The notes: generated by a model from the sequence alone, not told the origin. Shown: positions 31,914 to 40,718, counted from the stretch's first letter. The stretch is 64,000 bases of DNA from WRMS01 sp038562165 (GCA_038562165.1 JBCFAO010000005.1:1-64000); one strand, 5' to 3'. Numbers and translations are program-made.

Positions 31914-32144
31914 TTAGTTGATGCGATCTTTAATATACTCCGTGATATCGCCAACTGTGCGAATTTTCTCGGCATCCTCGTCAGGGATCTCAATATCAAA
32001 TTCCTCTTCCAATGCCATAATCAGTTCAACAACATCCAAGGAATCCGCATTTAAATCGTCAAAACTTGTGCTATCCGTCAAATCTGCCGGCTCCACACTC
32101 AATTGGGCAGACAAAATACCTTTAATCTTATCGGACAGGTTCAC
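31914..32144 (-). CDS. acpP: acyl carrier protein
   Basis: Carrier of growing fatty acyl chains. The 76-residue acidic protein has the phosphopantetheine attachment site DLNADSLDVVELIMALEE with the Ser in D-S-L. Located between plsX and rnc. The other fatty-acid synthesis genes that often lie here (fabD, fabG, fabF) are absent from the window. Confidence 0.97.
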   Translation of the reverse strand: MNLSDKIKGILSAQLSVEPADLTDSTSFDDLNADSLDVVELIMALEEEFDIEIPDEDAEKIRTVGDITEYIKDRIN

Positions 32145-32312
32145 AGGGTCACCCCCTTCCGCTTCATGATGCCAAACTTGACTTTATTAAGGATATCAAG
32201 TTGCTTTCCATCGGTCAAGACTTTTCCTGAAGATTTTTTTCAATATCTTTTTCTTCTTTTTCCTTCTTTAATACCAGCCGCTGAATCGCAGCGGTTTAAT
32301 GGGCAGAATCCC

Positions 32313-33305
32313 TTAGAATTTATGCTCCGCCAGCTTAACCATCAATCCCGATTCGATCCACTCCTCGGTTCTTAAAATTGCCGCCCGGATAGCCTTGGCC
32401 TTGGAGCTGCCGTGACAGACGATACTGAGGCCATTGATGCCTAAAAGGGGCGCGCCGCCAATCTCCTCGTAATCCAGCTTTTTCTTTACTTCTTTTAAGG
32501 CCGGCTTCAAGAGCAGCGCTCCCAGCTTGCTGCGGCTGTCGGCGTAAAAGGCTTCCTTCATCATGGTGAATAAAGCGTCAGCGGTGCCTTCCATGGTCTT
32601 TAAGGCCACATTGCCGGCAAAGCCGTCGGTAACCACCACGTCAGCCTTGCCGCTGAAAATATCCCGGCTTTCAATATTGCCGCAAAAGCCCAGGCCTTCT
32701 TCTACCGCTAAAAGCTGGTGGGCCTTTTGGGTGCGCTCGTCGCCCTTCTCCGCTTCTTCGCCGTTGCTCAGCAGAAACACCCGGGGATTTTTGGTTCCTA
32801 AAGCAATCTCCGCATAAATCTTGCCCATCCAGGCAAATTGCAGCAGGTTCTCCGGCGTAGAATCCAGGTTGGCGCCGATATCCAGCACCACCCGGGGCCC
32901 TGCCAGGGTAGGTATGCAGCCGCAGATAGCCGGCCGGTCCACTCCCGGCAAACGGCCCAGGCCAAACAAGGCGGCTACCATTTGAGCGCCGGTGCTGCCC
33001 GCCGATACTACGGCTTCAGCCCGGCCTGCCTTGACCAGCTTGGTAGCTACGGTGATGGAAGCATCCTTCTTTTTGCGGTAAGCCATAGCCGGATGCTCAT
33101 CCATTTCGATGACCTGGCTGCAATGGACAATTTCCACTCTTGACTCCGACTCCGCCTGGGGCCAGTGCTGCAAAACAGCTTCCCTGTCCCCCGCTAAAAG
33201 CAGCTCCAGCTTTGGCGAAGCAGACAAAGCCTGCCGGGCCCCTGCCAAAATCTCAGCCGGCCCGTGATCTCCTCCCATGACGTCCAACGCTATTCTCATT
33301 CTCAT
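32313..33305 (-). CDS. plsX: phosphate acyltransferase PlsX
   Basis: Converts acyl-ACP to acyl-phosphate, the first step of phosphatidic acid synthesis in Gram-positive bacteria. 330 residues; RIALDVMGGDHGPAEILAGA start, AVVSAGSTGAQMVAALFGLGR, DIGANLDSTPENLLQFAWMG and VVTDGFAGNVALKTMEG are the family motifs. No fapR gene precedes it, in contrast with Bacillus. Confidence 0.96.
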   Translation of the reverse strand: MRMRIALDVMGGDHGPAEILAGARQALSASPKLELLLAGDREAVLQHWPQAESESRVEIVHCSQVIEMDEHPAMAYRKKKDASITVATKLVKAGRAEAVVSAGSTGAQMVAALFGLGRLPGVDRPAICGCIPTLAGPRVVLDIGANLDSTPENLLQFAWMGKIYAEIALGTKNPRVFLLSNGEEAEKGDERTQKAHQLLAVEEGLGFCGNIESRDIFSGKADVVVTDGFAGNVALKTMEGTADALFTMMKEAFYADSRSKLGALLLKPALKEVKKKLDYEEIGGAPLLGINGLSIVCHGSSKAKAIRAAILRTEEWIESGLMVKLAEHKF

Positions 33306-33351
33306 TACCCCTATCTAATACTCTGCAACTCCAAAAAGCACTTGGTTATAA

Positions 33352-33387
33352 GAAAAAACCCTCCCGGTTCATTGAGCCAATGCCGGG
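33352..33387 (-). terminator. terminator-like stem-loop between rpmF and plsX
   Basis: On the minus strand CCCGGCATTGGCTCAATGAA-CCGGG is followed by AGGG and TTTTTTC. It lies in a 216-base gap that has no gene. Possibly partial termination after rpmF, since plsX must be expressed from the same promoter. Confidence 0.45.
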
Positions 33388-33521
33388 TAAGGCAAGCCTC
33401 AAAAGAATCCTTCCGCAAAGCCGTCTGCCGAAAGCCCTGAGGATACAAGGAGAGTCCATCCGTTAAAACATTATTGATTGTCGTTGCCATAACATCCCAT
33501 ACTGCCGGGAAGACTAAAAGC

Positions 33522-33713
33522 TTAGTCCTCTTTCTTAGCCGGTGCAATGGTGATATTTTCGTTGTAATAGCCGCATGAAGGACAAATCCGATGAGGCATT
33601 TTGAACTCATGGCATTTGGGACACTCCACATAATTGGGAGCTTCCATTTTCATTGCCTCGGCGCGGCTTCTCCGTACCCTGGCTTTGGAATGACGATGCT
33701 GTTGTACACCCAT
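33522..33713 (-). CDS. rpmF: 50S ribosomal protein L32
   Basis: 63-residue ribosomal protein: GVQQHRHSKARVRRSRAEAM start and a zinc-ribbon with two CxxC pairs (ECPKCHEFKMPHRICPSCGYY), so this is the zinc-binding form. The ATG at 33713 has AAAGGAGGTG before it; the in-frame upstream start is rejected. Follows yceD. Confidence 0.96.
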   Translation of the reverse strand: MGVQQHRHSKARVRRSRAEAMKMEAPNYVECPKCHEFKMPHRICPSCGYYNENITIAPAKKED

Positions 33714-33741
33714 GATCCACACCTCCTTTAATGAAACCGTC

Positions 33742-34209
33742 TTATTTATGGAATAAATCTTTTAATGCTGCTAACCGGGGATCGATTTCTTCCTTGGGGC
33801 AGGGGCAATCGCCTTCGTTTAAGTCCTTGCCGCACTGCGGGCATAAACCCTTGCAATTCTCCCGGCAAAGCACCTGCATAGGAATAGAAGTGAGCCATAT
33901 CTGACCGGCAATATCCCCTAAATCAATAACGGGATCCACTTCCGCAAACTCCTCGTAGCCGTAATCTTCTTCAACGTCTACCGCAAGGTCCTGCTCCACA
34001 GGAGACAAGCAACGGCTGCAAGCCAACCGAACCTTGGCTTCCAAACGGCCTGCAAGACGAAAGTCATTGCCGCCGTTGGTCAGCGTGCCCCTAACATGGA
34101 TGGGTGTCAGCAAAACGTAATCCTCTTCTCCCCCTTCCGGGGAAAGAAGGAAATCAAAGGCTTCCACAGCCCCCGGCTCTTGTCTTAGCCGGCCGATTTC
34201 TATTTTCAT
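33742..34209 (-). CDS. YceD/DUF177 family protein
   Basis: Predicted 155-residue protein of the DUF177 family, encoded before rpmF in most bacteria and linked to 23S rRNA accumulation in plants and E. coli. C-terminal half has LACSRCLSPVEQDLAVDVEEDY and CRENCKGLCPQCGKDLNEGDC, a possible metal site of four or more Cys. The ATG at 34209 matches the family start (MKIEIGRLRQ). First gene of the long operon behind a near-perfect promoter. Confidence 0.9.
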   Translation of the reverse strand: MKIEIGRLRQEPGAVEAFDFLLSPEGGEEDYVLLTPIHVRGTLTNGGNDFRLAGRLEAKVRLACSRCLSPVEQDLAVDVEEDYGYEEFAEVDPVIDLGDIAGQIWLTSIPMQVLCRENCKGLCPQCGKDLNEGDCPCPKEEIDPRLAALKDLFHK

Positions 34210-34253
34210 TGCGTACCCTGCCTTAAAAGCTTTTTGATAAAATACCAAAAGTC

Positions 34254-34282
34254 ATTATATCAGCAGGCCTACCCTTTGTCAA
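34254..34282 (-). promoter_or_regulatory. consensus sigma-A promoter of the yceD-rpmF-plsX operon
   Basis: On the minus strand TTGACA (34277-34282), 17 bases, TATAAT (34254-34259): an exact consensus promoter 45 bases before yceD. An imperfect palindrome CTTTTGGTATTTTATCAAAA lies just after the start site and could be an operator, but it does not match the FapR box. Confidence 0.85.
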
Positions 34283-34333
34283 TGACCGAGCCGGGAATTA
34301 GCGAATTATCGCGGCACAAGATAGCACCTTAAG

Positions 34334-34406
34334 GTAGAAGTGTGCAAAATTGCAGGTTTGCCGCTGTTCAACAAGGCTAACTGTGCAAAATTGCAGGTTT
34401 GTCAAC
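34334..34406. repeat. dispersed intergenic repeat, locus C, left half
   Basis: Two direct units: 34334-34364 (AAGTGTGCAAAATTGCAGGT) and 34375-34406 (GGCTAACTGTGCAAAATTGC). The matching inverted units are at 36139-36208, on the other side of the IS element, so the repeat was a single unit of about 245 bp before the IS entered. Confidence 0.8.
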
Positions 34407-34508
34407 ACAAAAATAGGCCTCGACTTTGAAATTATAACCCCAAAAGTTTGTTTATACCATAAAGCTGGAATTTCAAACAAAAAAGCGTATAAATGAGGAC
34501 TACAAACC

Positions 34509-36138
34509 GAGGGCACTGAAAAAGCACCCCTTTTATGAGACAAAAGGTTTACTTCTCCTCAATTCGCCGAAAGAGGAAGATCCATTTGGTGAAAGTTGAA
34601 GAAGAAAAAGCGCTCATTGCGCTGCTGCCAGCTCCTTTAACCGGATCATCCTCTTTACATTGGCCACAAATGCCGTGAAATACATCTGAATTCGCATACC
34701 GAATAAGCCCACATACTTGCATCGGTCAAGTCCATGAACTTGTTTCAACTCGGCGTTTTTCGCCTCGATTTTATAGCGTTCCTTTATTCGCTTGTTAAAA
34801 TACTCCGTTTGCTCAAAGGCATATTGCTTTTGGTGGGTTTCTCCGGAAAGCTTAAGACAATAGGATTTTCTTTTGGCCCCGCTTTTGCAGCAGCTTCCAT
34901 AACGCGGACATGTTTTGCAGGTTTTCACACTGAACCAATAAACGTAATATTGACTGCCGTTTTTATGTTTCCTGATTTGGTAGCTCATGGCCAAATGACC
35001 TTCAGGGCATTGCATCATCCCCGCATCTTTATTGTAGAGGAATCCCTCGTCTCTGGGGTGGCCGTTGGTTACTGCGGCACTTAAGCGAGAGATTAGTTTG
35101 ATGTCGCGACCTTCACAATACTCAATATTGGCTTTGCTGGAATAGGCTTTGTCTCCGATGACTTCCTCAACCTTCACTCCCTTTTTTACGGTTTTTTCAA
35201 TCAAGCTTTGCAGCCTAGGGGTATCCGGTTCCTGGCCAGGTGTAACCTCAATGGCGGTGATCAGCCGTTCATCGGTCATGGCAAGATGGTTTTTGTAACC
35301 GAAGAAACTGCTGTCTTTACTTTTATGGCCTGTCTTTGCCTCGCCATCGTAGCTGGATTGGATGGTTTTGATTTTGTCATCCTCCAGCATTTCCTCTATC
35401 CTATCCCTCAGTTTCTGGGCCGTTTTGCTTTCCAGGCAATGGGCAAGGCCTTCCACCAACACTTTGGTATAACGGATTTCTTCCTCAAGTTCTGCGGTCT
35501 CCGCGGGCTTCTCCGGAAAAGATTGAGCAAGCTCCGGTTGCGTTTTGTAGATTTCCTTCCGCAAAGACTTCGCTAATCTCCTCAATACCTGGGTTGGGGT
35601 CTCCCGGTTTCCCTTGCTGTGGGAGTGGGTGGAATCCACGATGACGGACTGGGACTTGATCAAGTTCTTCTCGATCGCCTGATGAATGGTTTCCCCCAGC
35701 ATTTCTTCCAGGATATCTTCATTGATCCGTGTCTTTCTGAATTTCGTCAGCAAACTCGGGTCAATCGTTCCTTCTTCCGGCTGCAGTCCCACAAAATATT
35801 TGTAGGCCATGTTATACCTAAGGTCTCTAACCAGTACTTCATCGGAAAGATCGTAGAGTCGCTTCAAGAAAAGGATTTTGAACATCATTTCCGGCTCTTT
35901 GGCTGGCCGGCCAAAATGCTCGCAGTATTGCTCTTTCAGCATAGGATTGACAAAGCTGAAATCTACGTTTTCTTTTATCTTTCTTAGAAAATGATCCGGG
36001 GGGATAACCAGATCATAAATTCCCGCATATTCGGATAGCTGAAGCTGGGTTCCATTCCTTAGCATCGATTCCACTTTCTTTCCTTCTGATTGATTACCAA
36101 AATTATACCATGAATTCTATGACTTTTTCAGTGCCCTC
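34509..36138 (-). mobile_element. IS1182-family insertion sequence, complete
   Basis: A 1,630-bp element bounded by a perfect 16-bp terminal inverted repeat (GAGGGCACTGAAAAAG at 34509-34524 and its complement at 36123-36138). The target CTACAAACC is duplicated exactly (34500-34508 and 36139-36147), a 9-bp duplication that shows a recent, intact insertion. The target lies in an inverted unit of the dispersed repeat. One transposase gene fills the element. Confidence 0.93.
34614..36074 (-). CDS. IS1182-family transposase
   Basis: Predicted 486-residue DDE transposase that mobilises the element at 34509-36138. The N-terminal domain (about 60-130) carries FGRPAKEPEMMFKILFLKRLYDLSD, typical of IS1182/IS1380-like enzymes. 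The catalytic domain has VIVDSTH (first Asp), VIGDKAY (second Asp) and the C-terminal EAKNAELKQVHGLDRCKYVGL (Glu). A Cys-rich region (PEGHLAMSYQ ... CKTCPRYGSCCKS) lies between. GTG start at 36074 or ATG at 36065. The frame is intact, so it may be active. Confidence 0.95.
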   Translation of the reverse strand: MESMLRNGTQLQLSEYAGIYDLVIPPDHFLRKIKENVDFSFVNPMLKEQYCEHFGRPAKEPEMMFKILFLKRLYDLSDEVLVRDLRYNMAYKYFVGLQPEEGTIDPSLLTKFRKTRINEDILEEMLGETIHQAIEKNLIKSQSVIVDSTHSHSKGNRETPTQVLRRLAKSLRKEIYKTQPELAQSFPEKPAETAELEEEIRYTKVLVEGLAHCLESKTAQKLRDRIEEMLEDDKIKTIQSSYDGEAKTGHKSKDSSFFGYKNHLAMTDERLITAIEVTPGQEPDTPRLQSLIEKTVKKGVKVEEVIGDKAYSSKANIEYCEGRDIKLISRLSAAVTNGHPRDEGFLYNKDAGMMQCPEGHLAMSYQIRKHKNGSQYYVYWFSVKTCKTCPRYGSCCKSGAKRKSYCLKLSGETHQKQYAFEQTEYFNKRIKERYKIEAKNAELKQVHGLDRCKYVGLFGMRIQMYFTAFVANVKRMIRLKELAAAQ

Positions 36139-36208
36139 CTACAAACCTGCAATTTTGCACAAAGGGGCCGAGACCGGGTACAAAGTTGAAATTTTGCACA
36201 AAACTCGC
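36139..36208. repeat. dispersed intergenic repeat, locus C, right half
   Basis: Two inverted units: 36139-36165 (CTACAAACCTGCAATTTTGC) and 36178-36208 (GTACAAAGTTGAAATTTTGC). The first one contains the IS target CTACAAACC. Confidence 0.8.
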
Positions 36209-36221
36209 TCACTTTGAAAAC

Positions 36222-37160
36222 TTAAGCCAGCATCGTTGTTTTGGGAGCCTCGTAAAGCTGGCCCCCTTTGCCGCTTGTATTTATCCACTGGGCGGCATAT
36301 TTGACGAAGACTTTAAGGGCCGGAGACATATTGACATTTTTCGGTATGGCCAGATGAATTCGTCTTTTGATTGTAGGCGTCAGGTTCAAGATGGAAATCT
36401 GGTTGCTGTCATAGCCCATGGTTAAAGCAACCTTGGAGGAAAGCACAGAAATCCCGATATCTTCCACAGTCAAATCCATGATCATTTTTACGGAAGAACA
36501 AGTCATCAGCACATTAGGCTTAAAACCCGCCATATGGCAGGCCTTCTCAAAATCGTGATGATGGCCTGAGTTAGGCGGCGTAATAATAAAGTTTTCGTTT
36601 CTCAATTCCGTCAGGTCTACGGATTTCCGGAAAGCCAAAGGATGGTGCTTGCTGGTCAGCAACACCATATTGTCAACGTATAAAGGAAAATATTGAAAAG
36701 CCAAATCGTTATCCTCATGCTGGAGAATAGCTACATCCAGCTTAGAAGAACTGATCATATCAAGAAGTTCTTCATCCTGGCTCTCGATGAGACTCAGTTT
36801 GACGCCAGGAAACTCCTTATTGAAATCCGCCAGCAGCTTAGGTATGGAATAATGGGCAACAACAGGGATAATGCCCACGGCAAGATACCCCTTATCAATG
36901 GATACATACTCTTGGATGCACTGCTGGGCTATGCTCACTTCTTTCATGATGCGCATAGCGTGCTCCACAAACTCCTTCCCGGCAGCAGAAAGATAAACGG
37001 ACCGGGTGGTTCTTATAAATAAATGCACCCCCAGTTCCTTCTCCAGATTGCTTATCTGTTGAGAAAGAGAGGATTGGGCTACATTAATCTCTTCAGCGGC
37101 GCGGGTAAAACTATGATGCCTTGCGACAGCCAGAACGTATTCCAACTGATGTAACTGCAT
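36222..37160 (-). CDS. LysR family regulator of the molybdenum hydroxylase operon
   Basis: Predicted 312-residue LysR-type regulator. N-terminal helix-turn-helix: QLEYVLAVARHHSFTRAAEE, INVAQSSLSQQISNLEKELG. Effector domain from about 90 (LAVGIIPVVAHYSIPKLLADF). It is the last gene on the strand of the catabolic run and is probably its regulator, with an aromatic or other organic acid as effector; this is inferred from position. IS and repeat locus C follow directly. Confidence 0.86.
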   Translation of the reverse strand: MQLHQLEYVLAVARHHSFTRAAEEINVAQSSLSQQISNLEKELGVHLFIRTTRSVYLSAAGKEFVEHAMRIMKEVSIAQQCIQEYVSIDKGYLAVGIIPVVAHYSIPKLLADFNKEFPGVKLSLIESQDEELLDMISSSKLDVAILQHEDNDLAFQYFPLYVDNMVLLTSKHHPLAFRKSVDLTELRNENFIITPPNSGHHHDFEKACHMAGFKPNVLMTCSSVKMIMDLTVEDIGISVLSSKVALTMGYDSNQISILNLTPTIKRRIHLAIPKNVNMSPALKVFVKYAAQWINTSGKGGQLYEAPKTTMLA

Positions 37161-37233
37161 AATATCCCCCTATCTCCACGAATAGAAATACAACTCCAGC
37201 TCAAGTGAATAACACCTATTGCCTTTTCGCTGG

Positions 37234-37692
37234 CTATAGGGCAAATTCCTCTTTAGGGCTGTGAAAAAATTTACAAAGTAAGGCAGCCGCAATTATTCCC
37301 GAAAAAATTCCCTGAAAATCCTTTATTTCATTGCCGGCCAGAGCTGCTGCCGCCCCCCGGTTATCTATATAAACAGGAAGGTTGAAATGCCGCTCCAGCT
37401 TTTCCCGGTGGGAATCGTTTGGCAATCGGAGGCGGACCTGCCCAATAATACTGCCGCTGCTTTTGTCTATGTCATCGGCAATTGCTATGCCTATGCCCTG
37501 AATCCGGTCATTAAATAATTCCAAAGGCACAGTCTCCGCCAAGCTTTTGATGATAAATATAATTTCCATAACTATGGTATCCGGATCTTTTTCAGGAGCT
37601 ACAGGCAAAAAGCTGTGGAAGGCAACCTTGCCCCCCTCGCTGACCAAGCCTATGGCTACCTCTGTTTCTTTGATGTCAACACCAACGTACAT
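37234..37692 (-). CDS. short ROK-like protein (N-terminal lobe only)
   Basis: Predicted 152-residue protein similar to the first lobe of ROK-family sugar kinases and repressors: YVGVDIKETEVAIGLVSEGGK (phosphate-1-like motif), IKSLAET, GIGIAIADDIDKSSG and VYIDNRGAAAALAGNE (the D-N motif that in ROK kinases carries the catalytic Asp). It ends where the second lobe should begin; the typical CGRRGC zinc motif and second ATP-binding region are absent, so kinase activity is unlikely. AGGAGG precedes the ATG and there is no obvious frameshift. Placed at the end of the molybdenum hydroxylase operon. It may be a true small protein or a decayed gene. Confidence 0.6.
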   Translation of the reverse strand: MYVGVDIKETEVAIGLVSEGGKVAFHSFLPVAPEKDPDTIVMEIIFIIKSLAETVPLELFNDRIQGIGIAIADDIDKSSGSIIGQVRLRLPNDSHREKLERHFNLPVYIDNRGAAAALAGNEIKDFQGIFSGIIAAALLCKFFHSPKEEFAL

Positions 37693-37770
37693 AATGCCCT
37701 CCTTACCCTTTAACTCTATACCTCCTTACGGCAGTTTATGCAACCAGTAAGGCCCGGGCCTTTCAGATGG

Positions 37771-37808
37771 GGGTGCCCCTTCATGAAACTCATTTTGGGA
37801 CACCCCCT
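37771..37808 (-). promoter_or_regulatory. strong stem-loop between hydroxylase large subunit and ROK-like gene
   Basis: GGGGGTGCCCC ... GGGACACCCCC pairs over about ten bases with a single bulge, without a T-run on either side. A palindrome GGCCCGGGCC (37752-37761) lies next to it. Possible RNA processing or stabilising hairpin of the operon mRNA. Confidence 0.45.
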
Positions 37809-37845
37809 GTACCAGTTGCCCGGTCTTTTACTTAGCTGCTGCCTC

Positions 37846-40197
37846 TTACTTAGCCGCCTGTTCCTTTTCCTTCTTCTCCTTGAGAGCCCGCCATACCTTT
37901 TCATAAGACAAAGGCAAGGAAGCAACGTTTACTCCCGTAGCGTCGTAAATGGCGTTTCTCACCGCCCCCATGGTGGGGTTATTGGAGCCTTCCCCGATTT
38001 CTTTCAGACCCCAGGGGGTGGCCGGTTCGTCATTGCTGGGAATCAGGTCATTGGTGAAGTCAGGCATATCTAAAGCCGTAATGATCCGGTAGCCGCCTAC
38101 GTCAGGATTAATGATTTTGCCATCCTTGTTAAACACAACCTCTTCCATGATGGTTTCGCTGATGCCCATGCCAAAGGCGCCATGGACCTGGCCTTTCATC
38201 AAGGCCGGGTTGATGATCTGGCCGGCGTCGTGAACATCCCAAGCATGTATAACGTCAACCTCACCGGTTTCCTCATCAACCTGCACCTCGGCAGCCTGGG
38301 TGCAGAAGCTGTAGGAAGGCGACGTGGCCACGGGAGCGCCCTTATGGTATCCCCCTAACCTGGGTACGGTGTAAACTCCTGTGCCTACCAAGGGTCCTTT
38401 GATGATAAAGTATTTCTTGGCTGCTTCTTCAAAAGTTATAGGCTCAACCTTGGGACGGGATTTGGAGAAAATAATCCCCTCTTCGCATTCCAGATCCTCC
38501 GGCGGCAGATGCATCATAAAGCCTGCGGTTTCGAGGATTTTAGCTTTGATTTCTTCCCCTGCCCGCTTGCAGGCCCAGCCGCAATAGGCTGTCTGACGGC
38601 TGGAGTAAGCGCCGAAATCCAGGGGCGCCGTTTCCGTATCGCCGGTGACGATTTTCATATTCTCATAGCGATAACCCATAGCCTCAGCCGTCATCTGACA
38701 CAAAACCGTATCGGAACCCTGGCCAATATCGATGGCATTGGCATAGAGGGTAGCGGAAGTACCGTCTTCATTTACCCGAACCATACAGGAGGAGGAAGGA
38801 TAATCGTTTCTATATATGGGATAGCCGGCCCCGGTAACGAAAGAACCTGTGGCCATGCCAATGCCTCTTCCTTTAGGCAGGCCCTTCTCCTTCTTGGCTT
38901 TCCAATCGGTTATTGTCTCGATTTTCTCCAGGGCCTCCGTCAGGTGGCAGGATTGTATACCCATGCCGTTGCAGGTATTGGTGTTTGGCTGCCGGGCATT
39001 TCTTTTGCGGATTTCGATGGGGTCAATGCCTAAATCCCTGGCCACATTATCCAGATGGCTCTCAAAAGCGTATTTGGGCTGAGGAGCGCCGTGACCTCTT
39101 TGAGCGCCGCAGGCAGGCAAGTTGGTGTACATTCGCATCAGGTCAAACTGGTAGTTCTCAAAATCATAAGTCAAAGGCAGCAGGCCTCCGGCGTAATAAG
39201 CGGTGGCTATGCCCAGGCTGGTATAAGCGCCGCCGTCCAGAACAAAGTTGGCCTTGGCCGCCAGAATCTTGCCCTCTTTGGTTACGCCGGTGGTGATTTC
39301 ATAATGGCCCTGGTGACGGCCCCGGTTGTGGGCAAACATTTCCGCCCGGTCATAGAACATCTTTACCGGCCGGCCCGTAAGCTTTGACAATACGGCTCCA
39401 TTGAATTCCAGTCCGGTGGGCTCAAGCTTGCCGCCGAAGCCGCCGCCTACCAGGGGCCGGATTACCCTGACGTCGCCCATTTTTAATCCGAATTCCCGGG
39501 CGATGTAGTATTGGAAGTAATGGACCGACTGGGTACTGGAGTATACCGTAAGCTTATTATCCTTCCAGATGGAAATGGCTGAATGAGGCTCAATGGGGCA
39601 TTGGTAGGTTCTTTGGCCTTCAAAAACGTCGGTTCTTACGTGGTAGGCCTCCTCAAGGGCCTGCTCCACATCGCCAAATAGCTGATGGATTTCCGTATTG
39701 ATGTTTCGGGGATATTCATCATGAATCTGAGGCATATCTTCGTTCATGGCTGTGCGGTAATCCAGTACCGCCGGCAGCACTTCATATTCCACTTTTATGG
39801 CCTTCAGGGCCTTGTAGCAGGTTTCTTCGTCCACACAAGCAACGGCTGCTACTTTGTCGCCCACAAAACGCACCTTATCTATGCACAGAACATTCTCATC
39901 CCAGCGGGCCGGGCTAATGCCGTATTTCAGGCTGGGCACGTCCTTATGGGTAATCACCTTGATCACACCCGGTATTTTTTCCGCCGCCGAGGTGTCGATG
40001 CTCAGGATCTTGGCATGGGCATGGGGGCTGGTCAGCATTTTGCCGTAAAGCATATTGGGAAATTTCAAATCGCCGCAGTATTTTCCGGCGCCGGTAGCCT
40101 TGGAAACGCCGTCAATCCTGGGCTTACTCTGGCCGATTTGCGTATACTCTTTTTTCTTATATAGAGTATTTTCTTTAGGATAGCGAATACCTTCCAT
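37846..40197 (-). CDS. xanthine-dehydrogenase-family molybdopterin-binding subunit
   Basis: Large subunit (783 residues) of a molybdenum hydroxylase, or a hydroxybenzoyl-CoA-reductase-like enzyme. Seen: GVSKATGAGKYCGDL start, SSTQSVHYFQYYIA, RPLVGGGFGGKLEPTGLEF (Moco-binding Gly-rich loop), RAEMFAHNRGRHQGHYEI, CGAQRGHGAPQPKYAFE, AIDIGQGSDTVLCQMTAEAMG (Q-G-S-D) and GMGISETIMEEV (the catalytic Glu region). The sequence type is near 4-hydroxybenzoyl-CoA reductase alpha and related CoA-thioester hydroxylases. Forms a complex with the [2Fe-2S] and FAD proteins encoded upstream. AAAGGAGG before the ATG. Confidence 0.88.
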   Translation of the reverse strand: MEGIRYPKENTLYKKKEYTQIGQSKPRIDGVSKATGAGKYCGDLKFPNMLYGKMLTSPHAHAKILSIDTSAAEKIPGVIKVITHKDVPSLKYGISPARWDENVLCIDKVRFVGDKVAAVACVDEETCYKALKAIKVEYEVLPAVLDYRTAMNEDMPQIHDEYPRNINTEIHQLFGDVEQALEEAYHVRTDVFEGQRTYQCPIEPHSAISIWKDNKLTVYSSTQSVHYFQYYIAREFGLKMGDVRVIRPLVGGGFGGKLEPTGLEFNGAVLSKLTGRPVKMFYDRAEMFAHNRGRHQGHYEITTGVTKEGKILAAKANFVLDGGAYTSLGIATAYYAGGLLPLTYDFENYQFDLMRMYTNLPACGAQRGHGAPQPKYAFESHLDNVARDLGIDPIEIRKRNARQPNTNTCNGMGIQSCHLTEALEKIETITDWKAKKEKGLPKGRGIGMATGSFVTGAGYPIYRNDYPSSSCMVRVNEDGTSATLYANAIDIGQGSDTVLCQMTAEAMGYRYENMKIVTGDTETAPLDFGAYSSRQTAYCGWACKRAGEEIKAKILETAGFMMHLPPEDLECEEGIIFSKSRPKVEPITFEEAAKKYFIIKGPLVGTGVYTVPRLGGYHKGAPVATSPSYSFCTQAAEVQVDEETGEVDVIHAWDVHDAGQIINPALMKGQVHGAFGMGISETIMEEVVFNKDGKIINPDVGGYRIITALDMPDFTNDLIPSNDEPATPWGLKEIGEGSNNPTMGAVRNAIYDATGVNVASLPLSYEKVWRALKEKKEKEQAAK

Positions 40198-40211
40198 TTA
40201 TACTACCTCCT

Positions 40212-40718
40212 TTAATTCATTACCTCTTGTGCCGATGCGGCCATAATGGCTTTAATAATGTTGATATAACCGGTGCAGCGGCAGAGGTTGCCGGAAATGC
40301 CTGCCCGGACTTCTTCTTCCGTAGGCTTAGGGTTTTCTGTCAGCAGGGCTTTTGCCGACAAAATCATGCCCGCCGAGCAATAGCCGCATTGAATGGCGCC
40401 GTATTCCAAAAACTTTTCCTGGATATTGTCTAAATTAGCGGTGGAGGCTACGCCCTCAATAGTGGTAACCTTCATGCCGTCGGCTTCAATGGCCAGAATC
40501 AGGCAGGAATTAACGGGCTTGCCCTCCAAAAGTACCGTACAGGAACCGCAGTCACCCAGCTCACAGCCTTTTTTAGTTCCCGTCAGGTCAAGCTCTTCCC
40601 GCAGGAAGTTGACCAGCAAAGTATTGGCCTTGACTACCTTGGTATACTCAATGCCGTTAACATTAATTGTTACGAGATAACGCTTAATGCCATTATTATC
40701 AACGATGAAATTCGACAT
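40212..40718 (-). CDS. [2Fe-2S] subunit of the molybdenum hydroxylase
   Basis: Small iron-sulfur subunit (168 residues). The plant-ferredoxin-type cluster is bound by CELGDCGSCTVLLEGKPVNSC, and the second cluster by QCGYCSAGMILSAKALL and GNLCRCTGY. Electrons pass from the Mo site through these clusters to the FAD subunit. GGAG before the ATG; 15 bases separate it from the FAD subunit gene. Confidence 0.95.
   Translation of the reverse strand: MSNFIVDNNGIKRYLVTINVNGIEYTKVVKANTLLVNFLREELDLTGTKKGCELGDCGSCTVLLEGKPVNSCLILAIEADGMKVTTIEGVASTANLDNIQEKFLEYGAIQCGYCSAGMILSAKALLTENPKPTEEEVRAGISGNLCRCTGYINIIKAIMAASAQEVMN

Noticed and set aside
33311..33631. 106-residue ORF overlapping rpmF
   Set aside because: Out of frame with rpmF, which is certain; no ribosome site.
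34235..34260. FapR operator at the yceD promoter
   Set aside because: The imperfect palindrome does not match the FapR consensus, and no fapR gene is in the window.
34298..34543. 81-residue ORF in the repeat and IS left end
   Set aside because: Spans the dispersed repeat and the IS boundary, so it cannot be an ancestral gene.
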